NCBI GenBank assembly: GCA_018894105.1
Contig: CM032121.1
Location: forward strand, 17,899,230 to 17,963,229
Length of the DNA: 64,000 nt
Direction of reading: 5' to 3'
Source of the DNA: Jacaranda mimosifolia
Taxonomy: Eukaryota > Streptophyta > Magnoliopsida > Lamiales > Bignoniaceae
Made by a program: the position numbers and the translations under genes. Every line of letters starts with the position of its first letter. The first letter of the stretch is position 1. Of the stretch, positions 12,301 through 22,616 are shown piece after piece. The notes under the pieces are model-generated. The model was not told the origin of the DNA. It made no database searches and saw only the letters and a program-made list of their open reading frames with translations.

Positions 12301-14139
12301 CATAACAGGATAAGTCTGCAAGGTAGTTCGTCTATGTTCCTAGAAAAGCCTGGAGAGGAGCATACCTTTTTTTCATTACTAAATTGACAAATAACAATGG
12401 TACTGATACTAGATGACGTGGACGTCAGTATAGGGAAACTGTTACTGTCACATGGTTACATCAAAAATATAAAGTTTCTAAGAGTGTCTACCTTTTCAGT
12501 CTCAAAAGAAGTGTACTGTTACACTAATTAACAAAACTCTATTCACAGACCTAAGCTAAAAGTGGAGACTCAAAGTTTATGCATAGACGGCATCTAATGA
12601 CGTCTGAAATTATCCTATGAATGGTGACTATGAGTGGAAATGAATTCTTATTGACATTTCAGATTCTACTTTTAATTAGACTTTCTATTATTAATGAGAT
12701 ACATTCATGGTGATCATTTTTAGCTAGTTGAATCTATGTATTAGACAAACAAGCTTCTAGAGAATTTTTGAACCTCTTTGTAGAAATGCCTGGAAGATAA
12801 TGGAGGTTAAATTTGACAAAAGCAACCAATAATAAAATTTAGGTAAAGAAGTTGGCTGCTTAAAGCACTTGTATCTTTGTTAGATTTATTAGCGTGGCAG
12901 ATTTTAAATTTATTGGAAAAAGACCTCATAGGTGCCTCAAGTTTGCCGCTGGAGCTAAGCCTCCAGTTCACTGTTGTTTTTGGACTTCACATTTTTGGGT
13001 GATTTTCATGATTTGTCAACAAGCCCTTGACATTGTGGTTGGTAGTATTGTTAAGACATTAAAAACACTTGTTCTCATTATAGTTACAATATGTTAGATC
13101 TCACGTGCTTCAGTTGTAGTTTACATGAAAAACTAGTAATCATGCGCCTATCAGTTACTCAAAGGAAGAAAATGGAAAAAATTATCTGAAGGGAAACAAA
13201 AAGAAAAAAAAAAAAAAATGCTCTATTCAAATGATTGATTCACTGTACGCACATTCTTTACCATAAAACAGCAGCCCCCTTGAATTTCACTGTCTGAAGA
13301 GATAATGATCATGTCTTTTATCTCTCTGAGATGATTACATTTCATTACCTTGAATTTCACTTTCTGAAGAGATAATAATCATGACTATCATTTTCCTGGG
13401 AGGATCATTTTGTTGTGAGACTTATAATCCTGTTACCATTTGGATTTTCTCCTTTCAACTCGACCACTGAAGCACTGCTGCTAGTTTTCCCTTCTAATCA
13501 TTATAATAGCAAGTGTAATTTGTTTCCTGTGTACATCTTCATGCTGGTCGCTTAATCTTCAATTTTTTGGGCCTACCTCACTGCATCAATCATCACCAAT
13601 TCTGATTTCGTATAAGATGATTCTCAAGCAAAACAGGAATCTCAAGGGAGTTGAATTAGACTTTAACATCTTTGTAGGAAATTTTATGAAACATTGCTGT
13701 AGGTTGTCTCATTTATTCCCAATTTTGTCACATTTTTTAATTTTGAAACAGTCAATTCACTTGTGTTACTGTTTTCTGAATCCCCAATGAGCAGGAAGGC
13801 ATTAGCTAATGCATTATCAGCTGCTCCATCGATGTGGACTCTTGGAAATGCTGGCATGGGTGCTTTGCAGGTAACTTATAGCTGCAGTCCCTCGAAGCCT
13901 TGTTTTTGAGTATGCCACAAGGTATTAAAAGTCTCACATATATATATATATATATATATATATGGTTGCAGAGACTGGCAGAAGATAGCAATCCTGCAAT
14001 TGCAGCCGCTGCAACCAAAACTATCAATGAACTGAAGAAACAGTGGAAAATAGAGGAAGGAGACAGCTGGAGGTTCATGATGAACCAAAGCTTAACGACT
14101 CAAGTAGACGATGAGGAAGATGATACTGAGGCAGACTAG
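3320..14139 (+). CDS. AAF: senescence-associated protein AAF-like, predicted chloroplast protein
   Basis: Twelve coding exons can be joined in frame with GT/AG borders: 3320-3600, 4449-4592, 4823-4896, 5309-5385, 5470-5541, 6674-6742, 6940-6986, 7069-7186, 7273-7341, 7441-7544, 13795-13870 and 13972-14139. They give 1299 bases, 432 residues. Residues 1 to about 94 are rich in Ser, Lys, Arg and His and poor in acidic residues, as in a plastid transit peptide. The central part (about 125-250) is a charged, probably helical stretch with the phrases RARNDIVLLSRGIMKLDAR, REDTEKIDHDVKRRAERLHH and KRADFAAKQRAMEDSLMALE. The C-terminal part has alpha-helical repeats and ends in an acidic tail (DDEEDDTEAD). 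I recall this core from the Arabidopsis A-FIFTEEN (AAF) family, linked to leaf senescence and reactive oxygen; that assignment is from memory. Its biochemical activity is not evident: no catalytic motif is visible. The gene is uninterrupted and looks functional. Intron 10 is 6.25 kb and contains a retrotransposon. Confidence 0.72.
9610..9783 (+). repeat. 5' LTR of the intronic Copia element
   Basis: Matches the 3' copy over most of its length with many substitutions, so the element is old. The left edge is approximate, at the TG in ATATGATTGC. The right edge is set by the primer-site remnant. Confidence 0.6.
11953..12130 (+). pseudogene. Copia RNase H C-terminal remnant
   Basis: Two frames must be combined. 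The first reads KHIEAHCHSDIKQE, matching the conserved Copia RNase H end KHIE-x-x-CH-x-x-R. The second, shifted by one base, reads FTKALGTKQFRTMSNKL and ends VDVQAPT followed by TGA, matching the usual end of the polyprotein just before the polypurine tract. The frameshift and lost residues mark it as dead. This fragment is the strongest evidence for the superfamily. Confidence 0.75.
12139..12307 (+). repeat. 3' LTR of the intronic Copia element
   Basis: Begins TGTTAGAATG right after the polypurine tract and ends near CATAACA. It shares most blocks with the left LTR. Confidence 0.65.
13280..13386 (+). repeat. pair of 36-base direct repeats, offset 70
   Basis: The phrase CTTGAATTTCAC, then TCTGAAGAGATAAT and ATCATG, occurs at about 13279 and again at about 13349 with few changes. 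Intronic; no function apparent. Confidence 0.7.
13938..13963 (+). repeat. (TA)n microsatellite abutting a splice acceptor
   Basis: About 13 TA units sit only a few bases upstream of the TTGCAG acceptor of the last AAF-like exon (13972). They occupy the place of the polypyrimidine tract. Confidence 0.9.
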
Positions 14140-14215
14140 GGAGTATTCCATATTCATCATTATGTACAAAGATTTTGAGGGCAGTGAATCGTTCTAGGTT
14201 CATAACTAAACTAGT

Positions 14216-14350
14216 CAGTGGAATTTCTGATATGACATGTGCTTGTTCAACTATTACTTTTATATCATCATCTATGAAATAAAGCCAAGAAAAAGAAAAA
14301 AGAAAAGAAAAGAGCAGCAGTGGAATTTCTGATATGACATGTGCTTGTCC
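14216..14350 (+). repeat. 32-base direct repeat in the AAF-like 3' UTR
   Basis: CAGTGGAATTTCTGATATGA and the following CATGTGCTTGT occur at 14216 and again, unchanged, at 14318. Between them lie a polyadenylation-like signal and a purine-only stretch of A and AG runs. Confidence 0.9.
14278..14283 (+). terminator. polyadenylation signal AATAAA of the AAF-like gene
   Basis: An exact AATAAA lies 139 bases after the stop codon at 14139, a typical spacing. Actual cleavage cannot be read from sequence. Confidence 0.5.
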
Positions 14351-14769
14351 ATACACTAAGATAAATATTATTTTTTCTGCACAAATCATTCAATGGTATA
14401 GCCAACATATATACACTGGCACAAACAACATGCCTACACTAAGACAAAAATATAAACAAACATGAGAAATATGAGCTTATTGCCATATTGTCTCATTGCA
14501 GAAATTTTACCAGAAGGTGCATTTTATTCAATCCAAACATGTTGAAGGCGTAGCTACAGCATGACAACTCTGAGTGGTCTGTGATGATGTTCTAGCTGTT
14601 TTGGTTCTCTAATTGGATTGTGTTGCATTGCTTCTTTGACCACCAACATTGTTCCTCATGTTATGCATCTTTCATCCATATGAGAAGAAACACCTCCATC
14701 TTAAGTAATTCCCTATGAGAACAAGAATCAACTTAAGTAATAGAATTAAAGGAAGAAATATAAGCAAAA

Positions 14770-15560
14770 ATAGTTTTGACTTGTTGTCGATTATGGCTCA
14801 TTTGTGCATCTCTCAGATATCCTTTCTTGTTGCGGTCAAGTGAACTAGAGATACTACATTTGACTTTAGGCCTCCTCTTGGATAGCATTGACTTAGGTTC
14901 TTTTCTTAGGTGTTTCTTTGGTCTCTCAGGCTATCTTTTCAAAACTAATAGAAGTATATATGGTCTTTAAATGAACAATCAAATATGACCAGAACTTATA
15001 ATCTAGAATTCCCTTAATCTTGTGATGTAGCATATATGCCATGAATTTCTCCTCTGAGTAGCTACTATGCACATAGATTTAAATATATTATCTTTCGTAA
15101 GCTATGGGTGGAGCAGCATGCTTGCATGAGATCTTAGTCAAACATCAGTTTCTCCAGTCACACCTATAATGTAAGTTCACAATGTAATGCACCTTTTATT
15201 ATTCACTTGGAGCTCATAAGATCCTCTAATCAAAATTCACTCTTGATAGCATCTTTTTACCGTGTTTCGATTTTTCACAACTCTCTTACTGACCATGTTG
15301 GTCAACTTCTTTCACTTCCAACTCCTAGTCTAAATTCTGTGCATCCCTATATCCCATATCCAATCTAATATTCTTTGGATTAGTTTGTCACTCAATGCAC
15401 GATCCAATTGTTGAAGCTCTCACTTATATTATTTGCGTCATACTGAATCATGATCTTCATGCAGAAAACATGCCTTGCCCATATTTAGGAATCCCCGACA
15501 CTAATTATTTGATCAAATGCTTCAAGTTTTACCTCTCTCAACATATGCATTGCTCTATTG
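14770..15560 (-). pseudogene. decayed MULE (MuDR-type) transposase, C-terminal part
   Basis: On the minus strand, fragments follow the order of plant MULE transposases. At about 15490-15395 the text reads WARHVF, then NNISESFNNWIV, matching the conserved phrase N-N-x-x-E-S-F-N-x-W-I. At about 15215-15100, VHYIVNL followed by C-x-W and later SCKHA matches the SWIM zinc finger ending C-x-H. At about 14910-14800, KRRPKVKC fits the basic tail after the SWIM domain. Several stop codons interrupt all frames, and no ORF spans more than a fragment. Terminal inverted repeats were not found. The N-terminal DDE part is missing or unrecognisable. Confidence 0.65.
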
Positions 15561-16090
15561 AGTCCAACTATAGTATAAGATCTTGATGTAGCCTAGAAAA
15601 GCTTCTTCGCCAATATTCCAGCATGTGATTATCTTAAATTTGCATGTATGTGTCTGCAATATCTTTTGTGTGTAGCAATAGAAGCCACCTCCTGCAATGC
15701 CTTAGCCGAACCTTGTATATGCACATAAAATATATAAGTTAACACAATAGATTAAAAAAAATATGCAAGTTAACGAAGTAGATAGTGATATTGCAAATTA
15801 AGGCCCTAACAGTAAAAAAAAGTAAAAGTTAAATAAAGCGGCCCGATTAAATAGATAATAAGTAAACTAAAAGTCCAGTAAGCCTAATTAATTAAACACA
15901 TCAAGATGGCCACCTATACACAAGTGGACCAAAGCCCACCAAATACTTAATCACTACAAATACCAATTTCTAGAGTCAAAAAGGGAAGGAAAAATCATTC
16001 AAAAAATTATCTAGATATGCAAATGTGTTCTTGAGTTATAATTTGTTGACTTCCAAAAAGGACCCTAACTTCATTTTCGAACAATATCAT

Positions 16091-16112
16091 CTCAACATCA
16101 TCTGTGGGAACT
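16091..16112 (+). other. primer-binding-site remnant of Tat element 1
   Basis: ATCATCTGTGGGAACTCC resembles the common Gypsy/Tat junction ending GCCGTCTGTGGGAA just after the 5' LTR. The first half has diverged. Confidence 0.45.
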
Positions 16113-17231
16113 CCCATCTGAGAAGAAGGAACCTCGAGAATGCAGAAGAGGTGCAGAGCTCAAGATTCCAACAACCAGGTTGCCTTAAGAGGCGAGAACC
16201 TAGAGAGCAACCTACCTGGCGCTAGAACCAGCACCTAAAGTGCATCCGTCATTGGAAGAAACACCACACCTCCTTGAGAACCAGTATTGCAGATGACTAA
16301 AGAAGCATTGATGGTGTTGTTGGAGATCACCTTAGTGCAAGTTGCATCCAAAACAGTCGCCTACTATATAAGAGAGCACGGCCATCATGAGCAACTGTCC
16401 TCCTATTGGAAAAAGAAAGCCTCGTCCCCAGAGAGAAAAGAATGAAGGATGAATATAGAACGAGACACTACCCCTCCTCCACCTCAACAAGTGGACACGC
16501 AATCCTTCCTCAGAGTTAACTTATAATGGCAACTACCGCTGCCACTAGAGTTTAAGCTCACTCGATTGTGCCTCAACGCTCAGGCGGAGCAGGAAACGAG
16601 TACCTTCCTCTAGTTTTCGCTATCCTATAGCTAGAAAGACACCAACTACACTTAAGGCGATGGCACCTCAAAATGCCAACAAATGCAAAGAGTAAATGAA
16701 GGATGTAACAATAAGACGTCAAGAGACCATATTCGTAGCCTTTCCTTTTAGTATCTAGGAATGACATCCTGGTCGTGGCGGAACAGCGAAGCTTGATCCT
16801 ACACCCTCCAAAGATGGTAGATAATACCAAAAGATAGAAATTTGATAAGTGGTGTCATTTCCAAATGACCGCAAACATACTACAGAGGACCACCAGCATT
16901 TGAAAGATGAGATTAAAAGGCTAATCTAAAGAGGGTACCTGAAGGAGTACGTGGCCTAAAAGCAAGATAATCCCAAGAGAAATTCCAAAGCTAAAGGAAG
17001 AGAGGATCACTGGGGACTGCTTATGGATACTCGGAGCCAAAGGAGCGCAAGCATGAACAAGACCTGGAGAACTTGCCTACTGCAAATGTCATCTATGTGA
17101 TCTCTTTAGGGCCCATAGGGGGCCACTTATCAAATGCAAGGAAGTTGTTGGCGTGAGCAGTGAGATAAACTCAAGCCCATTCAGTGAACTCTATACTAGG
17201 AATATATTAGGTGCACCATTCACTCCCTAGC

Positions 17232-17710
17232 ATCACTTTTGAAGAGGAAGACTTGAAGGTCAAGAGAGGTAATCATACTAATACCTTAGTGATCTCTGCC
17301 TCTTCCAATTTATGGGTGAAAAAGATCCTAGTAGATAGTAGTAGCTCAGTGGACATAATATTCCATGATGCCTTCCTCTAGCTCGGAGTGGATAACACCT
17401 AATTGTAAAAAACATTTCCTTGGTGTGATTCACAGGTGAAGTAGTGAAGGCAGTCGAAGAGCTCTCCATTTCCCTCTCCTTAGACACTCATTCTTGGTAG
17501 GTCACAAAGATGGTGAGATTCCTAGTTGTTAAGACCCCATCAGCCTAGAATTTTATACTAAGAAGGTTGACCACCCTAGAAACCTCTTCCAAGCAATGGT
17601 ATGAACTTAACACATGACAATGAAGTTCCCTACACCAAGTGGAATGGGCAAAGCTATTGGCGACTAGGGCACCATAAGAGAATATTATTTATGCTAGCAT
17701 CCTAAAGAAA
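17232..17710 (+). pseudogene. Gypsy (Tat) aspartic protease remnant
   Basis: The frame from 17232 reads ITFEEEDLKVKRGNHTNTLV, then VKKILVDSSSSVDIIFHDAF before a stop. This matches the Tat protease VLVDxGSSxDIL(Y/F)xDAF; the active-site D-x-G is changed to D-S-S. Further on, VTKMVRFLVVKTPSA, NFILRRLTTL and the phrase around KQWYELNT match the protease-to-RT linker (phrases VTFLVVD, YNAILGRPTLN, STYHLMIKFPT in relatives). Frame breaks and in-frame stops show it is dead. Confidence 0.75.
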
Positions 17711-18437
17711 ATAAAGGGCCCTACCGTCAGTCCAAAAAAGGCAAAAGGAAGTTAAGAAAATAAGTGGAGGGACAAAGGAAAAGGCATAACTTAAGAAGCC
17801 AATATCATTATAACACTCTCACCAGAAGTCAACCTCCCAGAGAATAAGTAAACTAGGTGCATACTCTTATCTTAATAGATTTTCCACCAAGAAGGTGTTT
17901 TTGTCAACTACTCGACTCCCATGGCAGAGATGGGAGCTATTCCTCACAATAAATAAGCACACCTTATTCGGCCTTTGAAAGCTCTTTTTCTTTTTCAAAA
18001 TCATGCCAGTAGTTAAGATTTTTTATTCTAAATGTTTAGTTGTTACTTCTAACAGTTAGGAGTTGTTATGTGAACTGAAAATAAAAAGGTCACCTATACT
18101 AAGAACGACACCTTGTTCCTTTGATTATTTGAATGAAATTCTTTTAACATCATTTGACAATTATATTTATTTTTTGATGAGCAATAACTAATGCAAAATT
18201 ACACTTTTTACGATAAGACCCATGAGGCACGCACCCTACAATAAACACACAATACCAAATGCGTGACTTCAATGACGATATACACGACTCCACACAACGA
18301 TCATCAAGTGAGCTACATCAACACCACTATAAGATACCGGGGGCACATGGTGATGGCATTAGCACCACTATAAGACCCTCTAGGCGACGCATGGCAAAGA
18401 CCATTGTATGACTCCCTGGAGGGGCATGAAGATGACC

Positions 18438-18705
18438 ACTATAAGAACCCTCAAGGACACGTGGAAAAAGCCTACTACAAGGCTCCCTAAAGGTCATGTG
18501 GCAAACATATCAAAGCTCATTACAAAAAGCCCCGAGATGCACATGGAAAACACTTCAAAGCCCACGATAAAACCCCCTGAGGGGTACGTGGAGAACACCT
18601 TAAAGCTCATGGTGTAACTCCCCAGAGGGTACGTGGCATATGCATCAAGAACTACTACAAGACTCCTTAAAGGGCACCTGACAAACAAATAATTACATCT
18701 AGAAT
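18438..18705 (+). repeat. 45-bp tandem minisatellite, about six units
   Basis: Units beginning CTCCCT or a variant, then (A/G)AGGG, ACGTGG and AAAGC...ACTA, start near 18483, 18528, 18573, 18618 and 18663, exactly 45 bases apart. Less regular units lie to the left (near 18410 and 18447). Because 45 is divisible by three, one plus-strand frame stays open over several units with a repeating peptide like PPEGYVENTLKL. Such arrays are common between pol and the 3' LTR in Tat elements. Confidence 0.8.
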
Positions 18706-19149
18706 GACACCCAGAGGGAGACGATCACAAACAGCAAACAACTTTGATGAGAACCCTAAGGGGGCTCCCAATCAAATCTATACGTTATTGCTTCTCGTCG
18801 CGGCAAAGTCTCAAGAAGATGTCAAAAAAAAGAGAAAGGAAGAAAAAGAGGTGCGTAAACACATCTCCATATGCCAACGGCATGTAACATTGAAGTAAAG
18901 TATGCAAAAAAATAAAAAGTCATCCAAACGACTAAATATTCAAAGAAACGTCAACTCGTCCAAACTTCTATAACAAAAAGGAGCATAGTTCAATACTATC
19001 AAAATATGAAAAAACATCTAGCCAACACTTGGCCACTAGAAAACAAACTAAAGCTAGCTTCCATACTACTTATGTGAAAGTAAAAAGGTAAAGCAGACCT
19101 CCACAAAGGAAAAGAGAACATTAATCAAAACTCCTAATATAAATCTTAA

Positions 19150-21385
19150 TCTACTCCTGTGGAGCCGTATCCATTGGATCTTCCATCATAGCATCAACAC
19201 CAACCTCTGAGCTCTACCAAATGCTCTTATAGAGAGGTTGACTGGAATATTGAGGTCAAGCAATAGCAAATCCTCTACAGGGTAGCTCCTAATCTTGCTA
19301 AGCACGCAACGAAAACCTTGGATTATCTGCTTATAAATAATTGTGGCTTCTGTCGCGACTGCCTCAAAGAACTTATTGAAACCTTTAAACTCCTTTATTG
19401 CCTCCTCAGACGTAGTGGTCACAAGTACCTTTTCAACCAGAGATTCTAAGAACCTCTTCTCGGTCTACACCTCCTTCACATAGCACACCTACAGCTGCTT
19501 ATGCTTCTTTTAGCAACTTTGAGAACTTCTTCTTTCTGAGCTTATTGTTGAGCGAGCCCTACAACCTCTTCATTAAGCCGAGCTATCATAGCTACAATCC
19601 CCTCTGCTCAATGAGACATTTTAATAACTAAATTCTAGGTATACCAAAAGGAATAAGCAAAATGACCAAATGATTAAATGTAATCACAAGGATAGTATAC
19701 AAACACAATAAACTAAGTAAAAAGAGGTAAACACATACTCGAGAAAAGTTTCCAGCAAGCCCAGTCAACTGTAAAGAGGAAAACATCTTCAACTTCTCAT
19801 GATCATACTCATTCACCCTACTACGTAAACTATTAATACTAAAAGTAGTCTCATTAACATCCTAATGTAAGTCAATGTTGCAGCTCCAGTGTAAAACGTA
19901 GTAAATAGTCCCTTTCCTTTAGTAGCAAGAAAAGAGCAAGAGGATTTCGGACAAGTACCTCTTGTTGTTGATTCCTGAGCTTGCTTCCCAATTGGTCCAA
20001 AAAATCACCAACTTATAACTATTGCCTTTACCCGATTGAGGTGCTATTGAAGAAGGTAGAGCATAAGCCTCACTTAAGCACCGCTGCAAAGGCGCAGATG
20101 CCACCTAGTAGGCAACGCCTCTCCATGTTATGGCTCCGCCATACGCCTCTCACGAGAATCTCCTTCCACCCTCCTAGCATTAATCATGGCCAATCAATAA
20201 CATGGAAATTAGATTAAGCTCAACAATCCATAATCAACCAAAAATAATAAAAGAATTAAGGAGAATACAAGAATACAATAACAAGTGTACAAGCAGAGCA
20301 ACAATTACAAAATAAACTAAGCACCCTTAGAGAACATGTAAGTGACGTCAAGAAGAGAAGCAAATAATCCTACCTTCTCAAAACACTAGCAAAGGTCAAG
20401 ATAAACCTTACTCAGACACACTAATGATCGCGAGCTACTCCACACTTGGGGATCCTCCCAAGTCCCAACCCTCATCTCTCATGAAAAGGAACTTACTCTT
20501 CCAAGGCCCTCCGAAAGAAGGCAAGCCCATCAAAAACTTACAACTTGGTCTAGGAAAGATATGGAAGAAAGACTCATTCAACACCACATGCACCCCAAAG
20601 AAAGAGTGAAAATTATCTAAGGAGATAGAAAGACCTAATTTCCTGAAGCGGTGTAGGAATCCTACAAAATATACAAAAGAGTTCAGAGAAAATTAACTCA
20701 AACACATCTCATAACTCCTAATTATTTCTAACACAAAGGATCAAGTGGATAGGAAAACCCATTGCTAAAGTAGCTATTAAATATAGTAAAGTACCCTAAG
20801 GGAGTCAACATAATATTATCCTTTAACAAAAGGAGAACAACCTAAATTTAGTACGGGTGTAAATTTTATGTCTTAAAATTTCTAACCCCCTTGATGAAAG
20901 CTAACAAGGTATCTCAGCGACACTTGCAAAACTGTCATCTAAAATAGGAGTGTCCTCCGACCCCTCCTTACAAGAATCCTCTTGTCTAGACTTAAAATCA
21001 GACTCAAATAAAGCAAATAACTTAAAAACCAAAGACCGACTCATGTGCTCTTGAGGTGCGACTTCACAAACTAAAGCTGAATTAGACGACACGCCCAGAA
21101 TTAGTCTCACAAACTTAAAATTGCAGTGACACCTCAAGGAAGATCACGACTTCTACGAACGTGGACAATTTTGACGTGACCACAATTCTTAAGGCTGCTT
21201 CAACTGTAGTGGTCGCCTGTGCTAGTAACTCCTCGCCTGCACCAACCTAAGAGTCGGATGCCCATCAAGCAGGCACCCAATAGGTACCTCCTACTCCTCA
21301 ATGGCGGCAATTCCACTACCCAGCCCTATCATACCCACGGTTTCCATCTCTAACTTGGTTTTGGACTTGTTTCCACTATCCGACA
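19150..21385 (-). pseudogene. antisense ORF of Tat element 1 (Transposase_28-like, 'putative gypsy-type transposon' domain)
   Basis: On the minus strand an ATG near 21384 opens MSDSGNKSKTKLEMETVG. Downstream fragments include (at about 20590-20440) NESFFHIFPRPSCKFLMGLP and PWKSKFLFM, matching the domain's typical F-x-x-x-GLPSS-x-KGWK-x-(R/K)FFFV. At about 19410-19230 SEEAIKEFKGFNKFFE followed by FRCVLSKI and LLLLDLNIPV matches the usual C-terminal helix ending in FPDLDLS-like text. Stops break every frame. The protein's function is unknown in the family. It lies opposite to the element's gag-pol strand. Confidence 0.6.
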
Positions 21386-21458
21386 TCCCACTCTCTAGAC
21401 TAAATATTACTTACTCTCAACTTGACGTATCTCAAAATAAATTCTAATAACTCTAATG

Positions 21459-22611
21459 GTATGATTGATATGCAAGAAGGAGGTAGAAATGGAATGGACA
21501 TTCCCAAGTTCATTCTCAAACCCATGATTGGTATAATTTAGAGATGAGAATGCTCATTCCCATTGGAATCCCCATTCCCAAAAGGATGGGTTTAGTCATT
21601 CCCTCCTTTCCCGATGGGTTTAGCTATTCCCAATGCATCGGGAATGAACTTATATCACTCAAAAAATTAACAAAATACTTTTATGTTTAAGAAGAAATAA
21701 ATGTTCACTTTGTAAACACTTGATATTATATTCCAACTTATTTGATTGCTACGTTTTTTATTTATTATATATTTTATTCATATATTTTTTAGTAATATTA
21801 TAGAAATTATTATAAATTATTATAAAAATATAAATAATAAAAATAAGAATACGTGCATCTCAATTTTTATAATAAAAAAAAGTAGAAGTATCAGCGACTT
21901 GGTCTATACTAATGAAATATATAGAGTTTAAAATATTATTTATATATGCATATCTTCGAATAATTAAAATATATATATATTAATAAATGAAAAGTTGTTC
22001 ATTCTATCAACAACTTTTCAAATTAAACTTATGAAAAAGTACAAGAAATCGTTCTCTTATTACAAAAAAATTAAGCACTCTAGTTATAAAGTATTTTATA
22101 ATTTTTTTAATTATATTTTATCAAAAAATTCAAAAGAGCTTGCTAAATTATAAATTTAAAAGTAATAATTTTAAAGGAATTGTGTTTATACTTTTTTGCG
22201 TAAGCATATATAACTTGTTGATAACATATAAAATGCATGTATTTACTGATGTAATTTGAATAATATTAAAAGTAATATTAAAACTGCATAATTATAGACT
22301 CACTCAAAAAAAAAAAAAAATCTACAGTAATATGTAAAAATATTTTACTAATAAATACTTTTCTTTTAATAATTTTTTACAAAAGGGTAATTTGGTCATT
22401 TAAAAAATTCATTCCATTCTTAACGGTCATTTCTATTTACCAATCATTAGAATGGAATCAAGAATGGAATGGCGATTTCATTTCTTTCTCATTCCTTATA
22501 CGTATCAATCATAGGATAAACTATACCAACATCATTCCTTTCTCAACTTTATTCCATTCCTAAAGTCATTATATTCCCACCTAATTCCATTTCTGCATAT
22601 CAATCACTACC
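21459..22611. mobile_element. 1.15-kb non-autonomous element with inverted ends, copy 1
   Basis: The left end reads GATTGATATGCAAGAAGG and the right end, reverse-complemented, reads GATTGATATGCAGAAATGGA: an imperfect inverted repeat. Both subterminal regions are filled with GGAATGG or its complement ATTCC, and with CCATGATTGGTATAA and its complement. The AT-rich centre has no coding capacity. The form suggests a large MITE or deleted DNA transposon, perhaps hAT-like, but the superfamily is not proven because target duplications are unclear. Confidence 0.65.
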
Positions 22612-22616
22612 TAATA

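Larger units (their letters stand above)
9610..12307 (+). mobile_element. deleted Copia LTR retrotransposon inside intron 10
   Basis: Two related segments of about 170 bases flank this 2.7-kb stretch. Both contain the same succession: CTTGACTTAT, a GGTAAT block, TATATATTTGA, GAGAGGATTCTTCAATA or its near copy, then ATCAATA. The right one begins TGTTAGAATG directly after a purine tract (GAGGGAAAAG), the usual Copia polypurine tract/LTR junction. Just after the left one lies ATCAGAGCAGG, a remnant of the initiator-Met tRNA primer site (consensus TGGTATCAGAGC). The interior is far too short for gag-pol and retains only the RNase H tail. A GC-richer, CT-rich block at 9960-10320 is of unknown origin. 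The element lies in the same orientation as the host gene. Confidence 0.75.
7545..13794 (+). other. intron 10 of the AAF-like gene, 6.25 kb
   Basis: Donor CCAG/GTAGCT and acceptor GAGCAG/GAAG preserve the frame (AG plus G giving Arg). The intron holds a CA/TA microsatellite at about 7742-7776, the deleted Copia element at 9610-12307, and a pair of 36-base direct repeats at about 13280 and 13350. The rest is AT-rich with no coding signal. Confidence 0.75.
15700..21400 (+). mobile_element. decayed Tat-type Gypsy retrotransposon with antisense ORF
   Basis: In plus orientation I see an LTR-like AT-rich leader (about 15720-16095), then a primer-site-like CATCTGTGGGAAC at about 16098. After it come a degenerate gag stretch, an aspartic-protease remnant (17232-17710), a 45-bp minisatellite (18438-18705) and, on the opposite strand, an extra ORF with a Transposase_28-like region (19150-21385). 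This order, with an antisense ORF downstream of pol, is typical of the Tat lineage. Reverse transcriptase, RNase H and integrase are not recognisable, so a large deletion lies between about 17710 and 18200. The outer ends are uncertain. A weak match to the leader (GTGCAAGTCAAC, ATAGATAG) lies at about 23868 and might be the displaced 3' LTR. Confidence 0.65.

Noticed and set aside
17336..17356. tRNA-like box A (TAGTAGCTCAGTGGAC)
   Set aside because: It falls in the protease remnant, encodes its conserved VDSSSSVD phrase, and has no cloverleaf or box B at the right distance.
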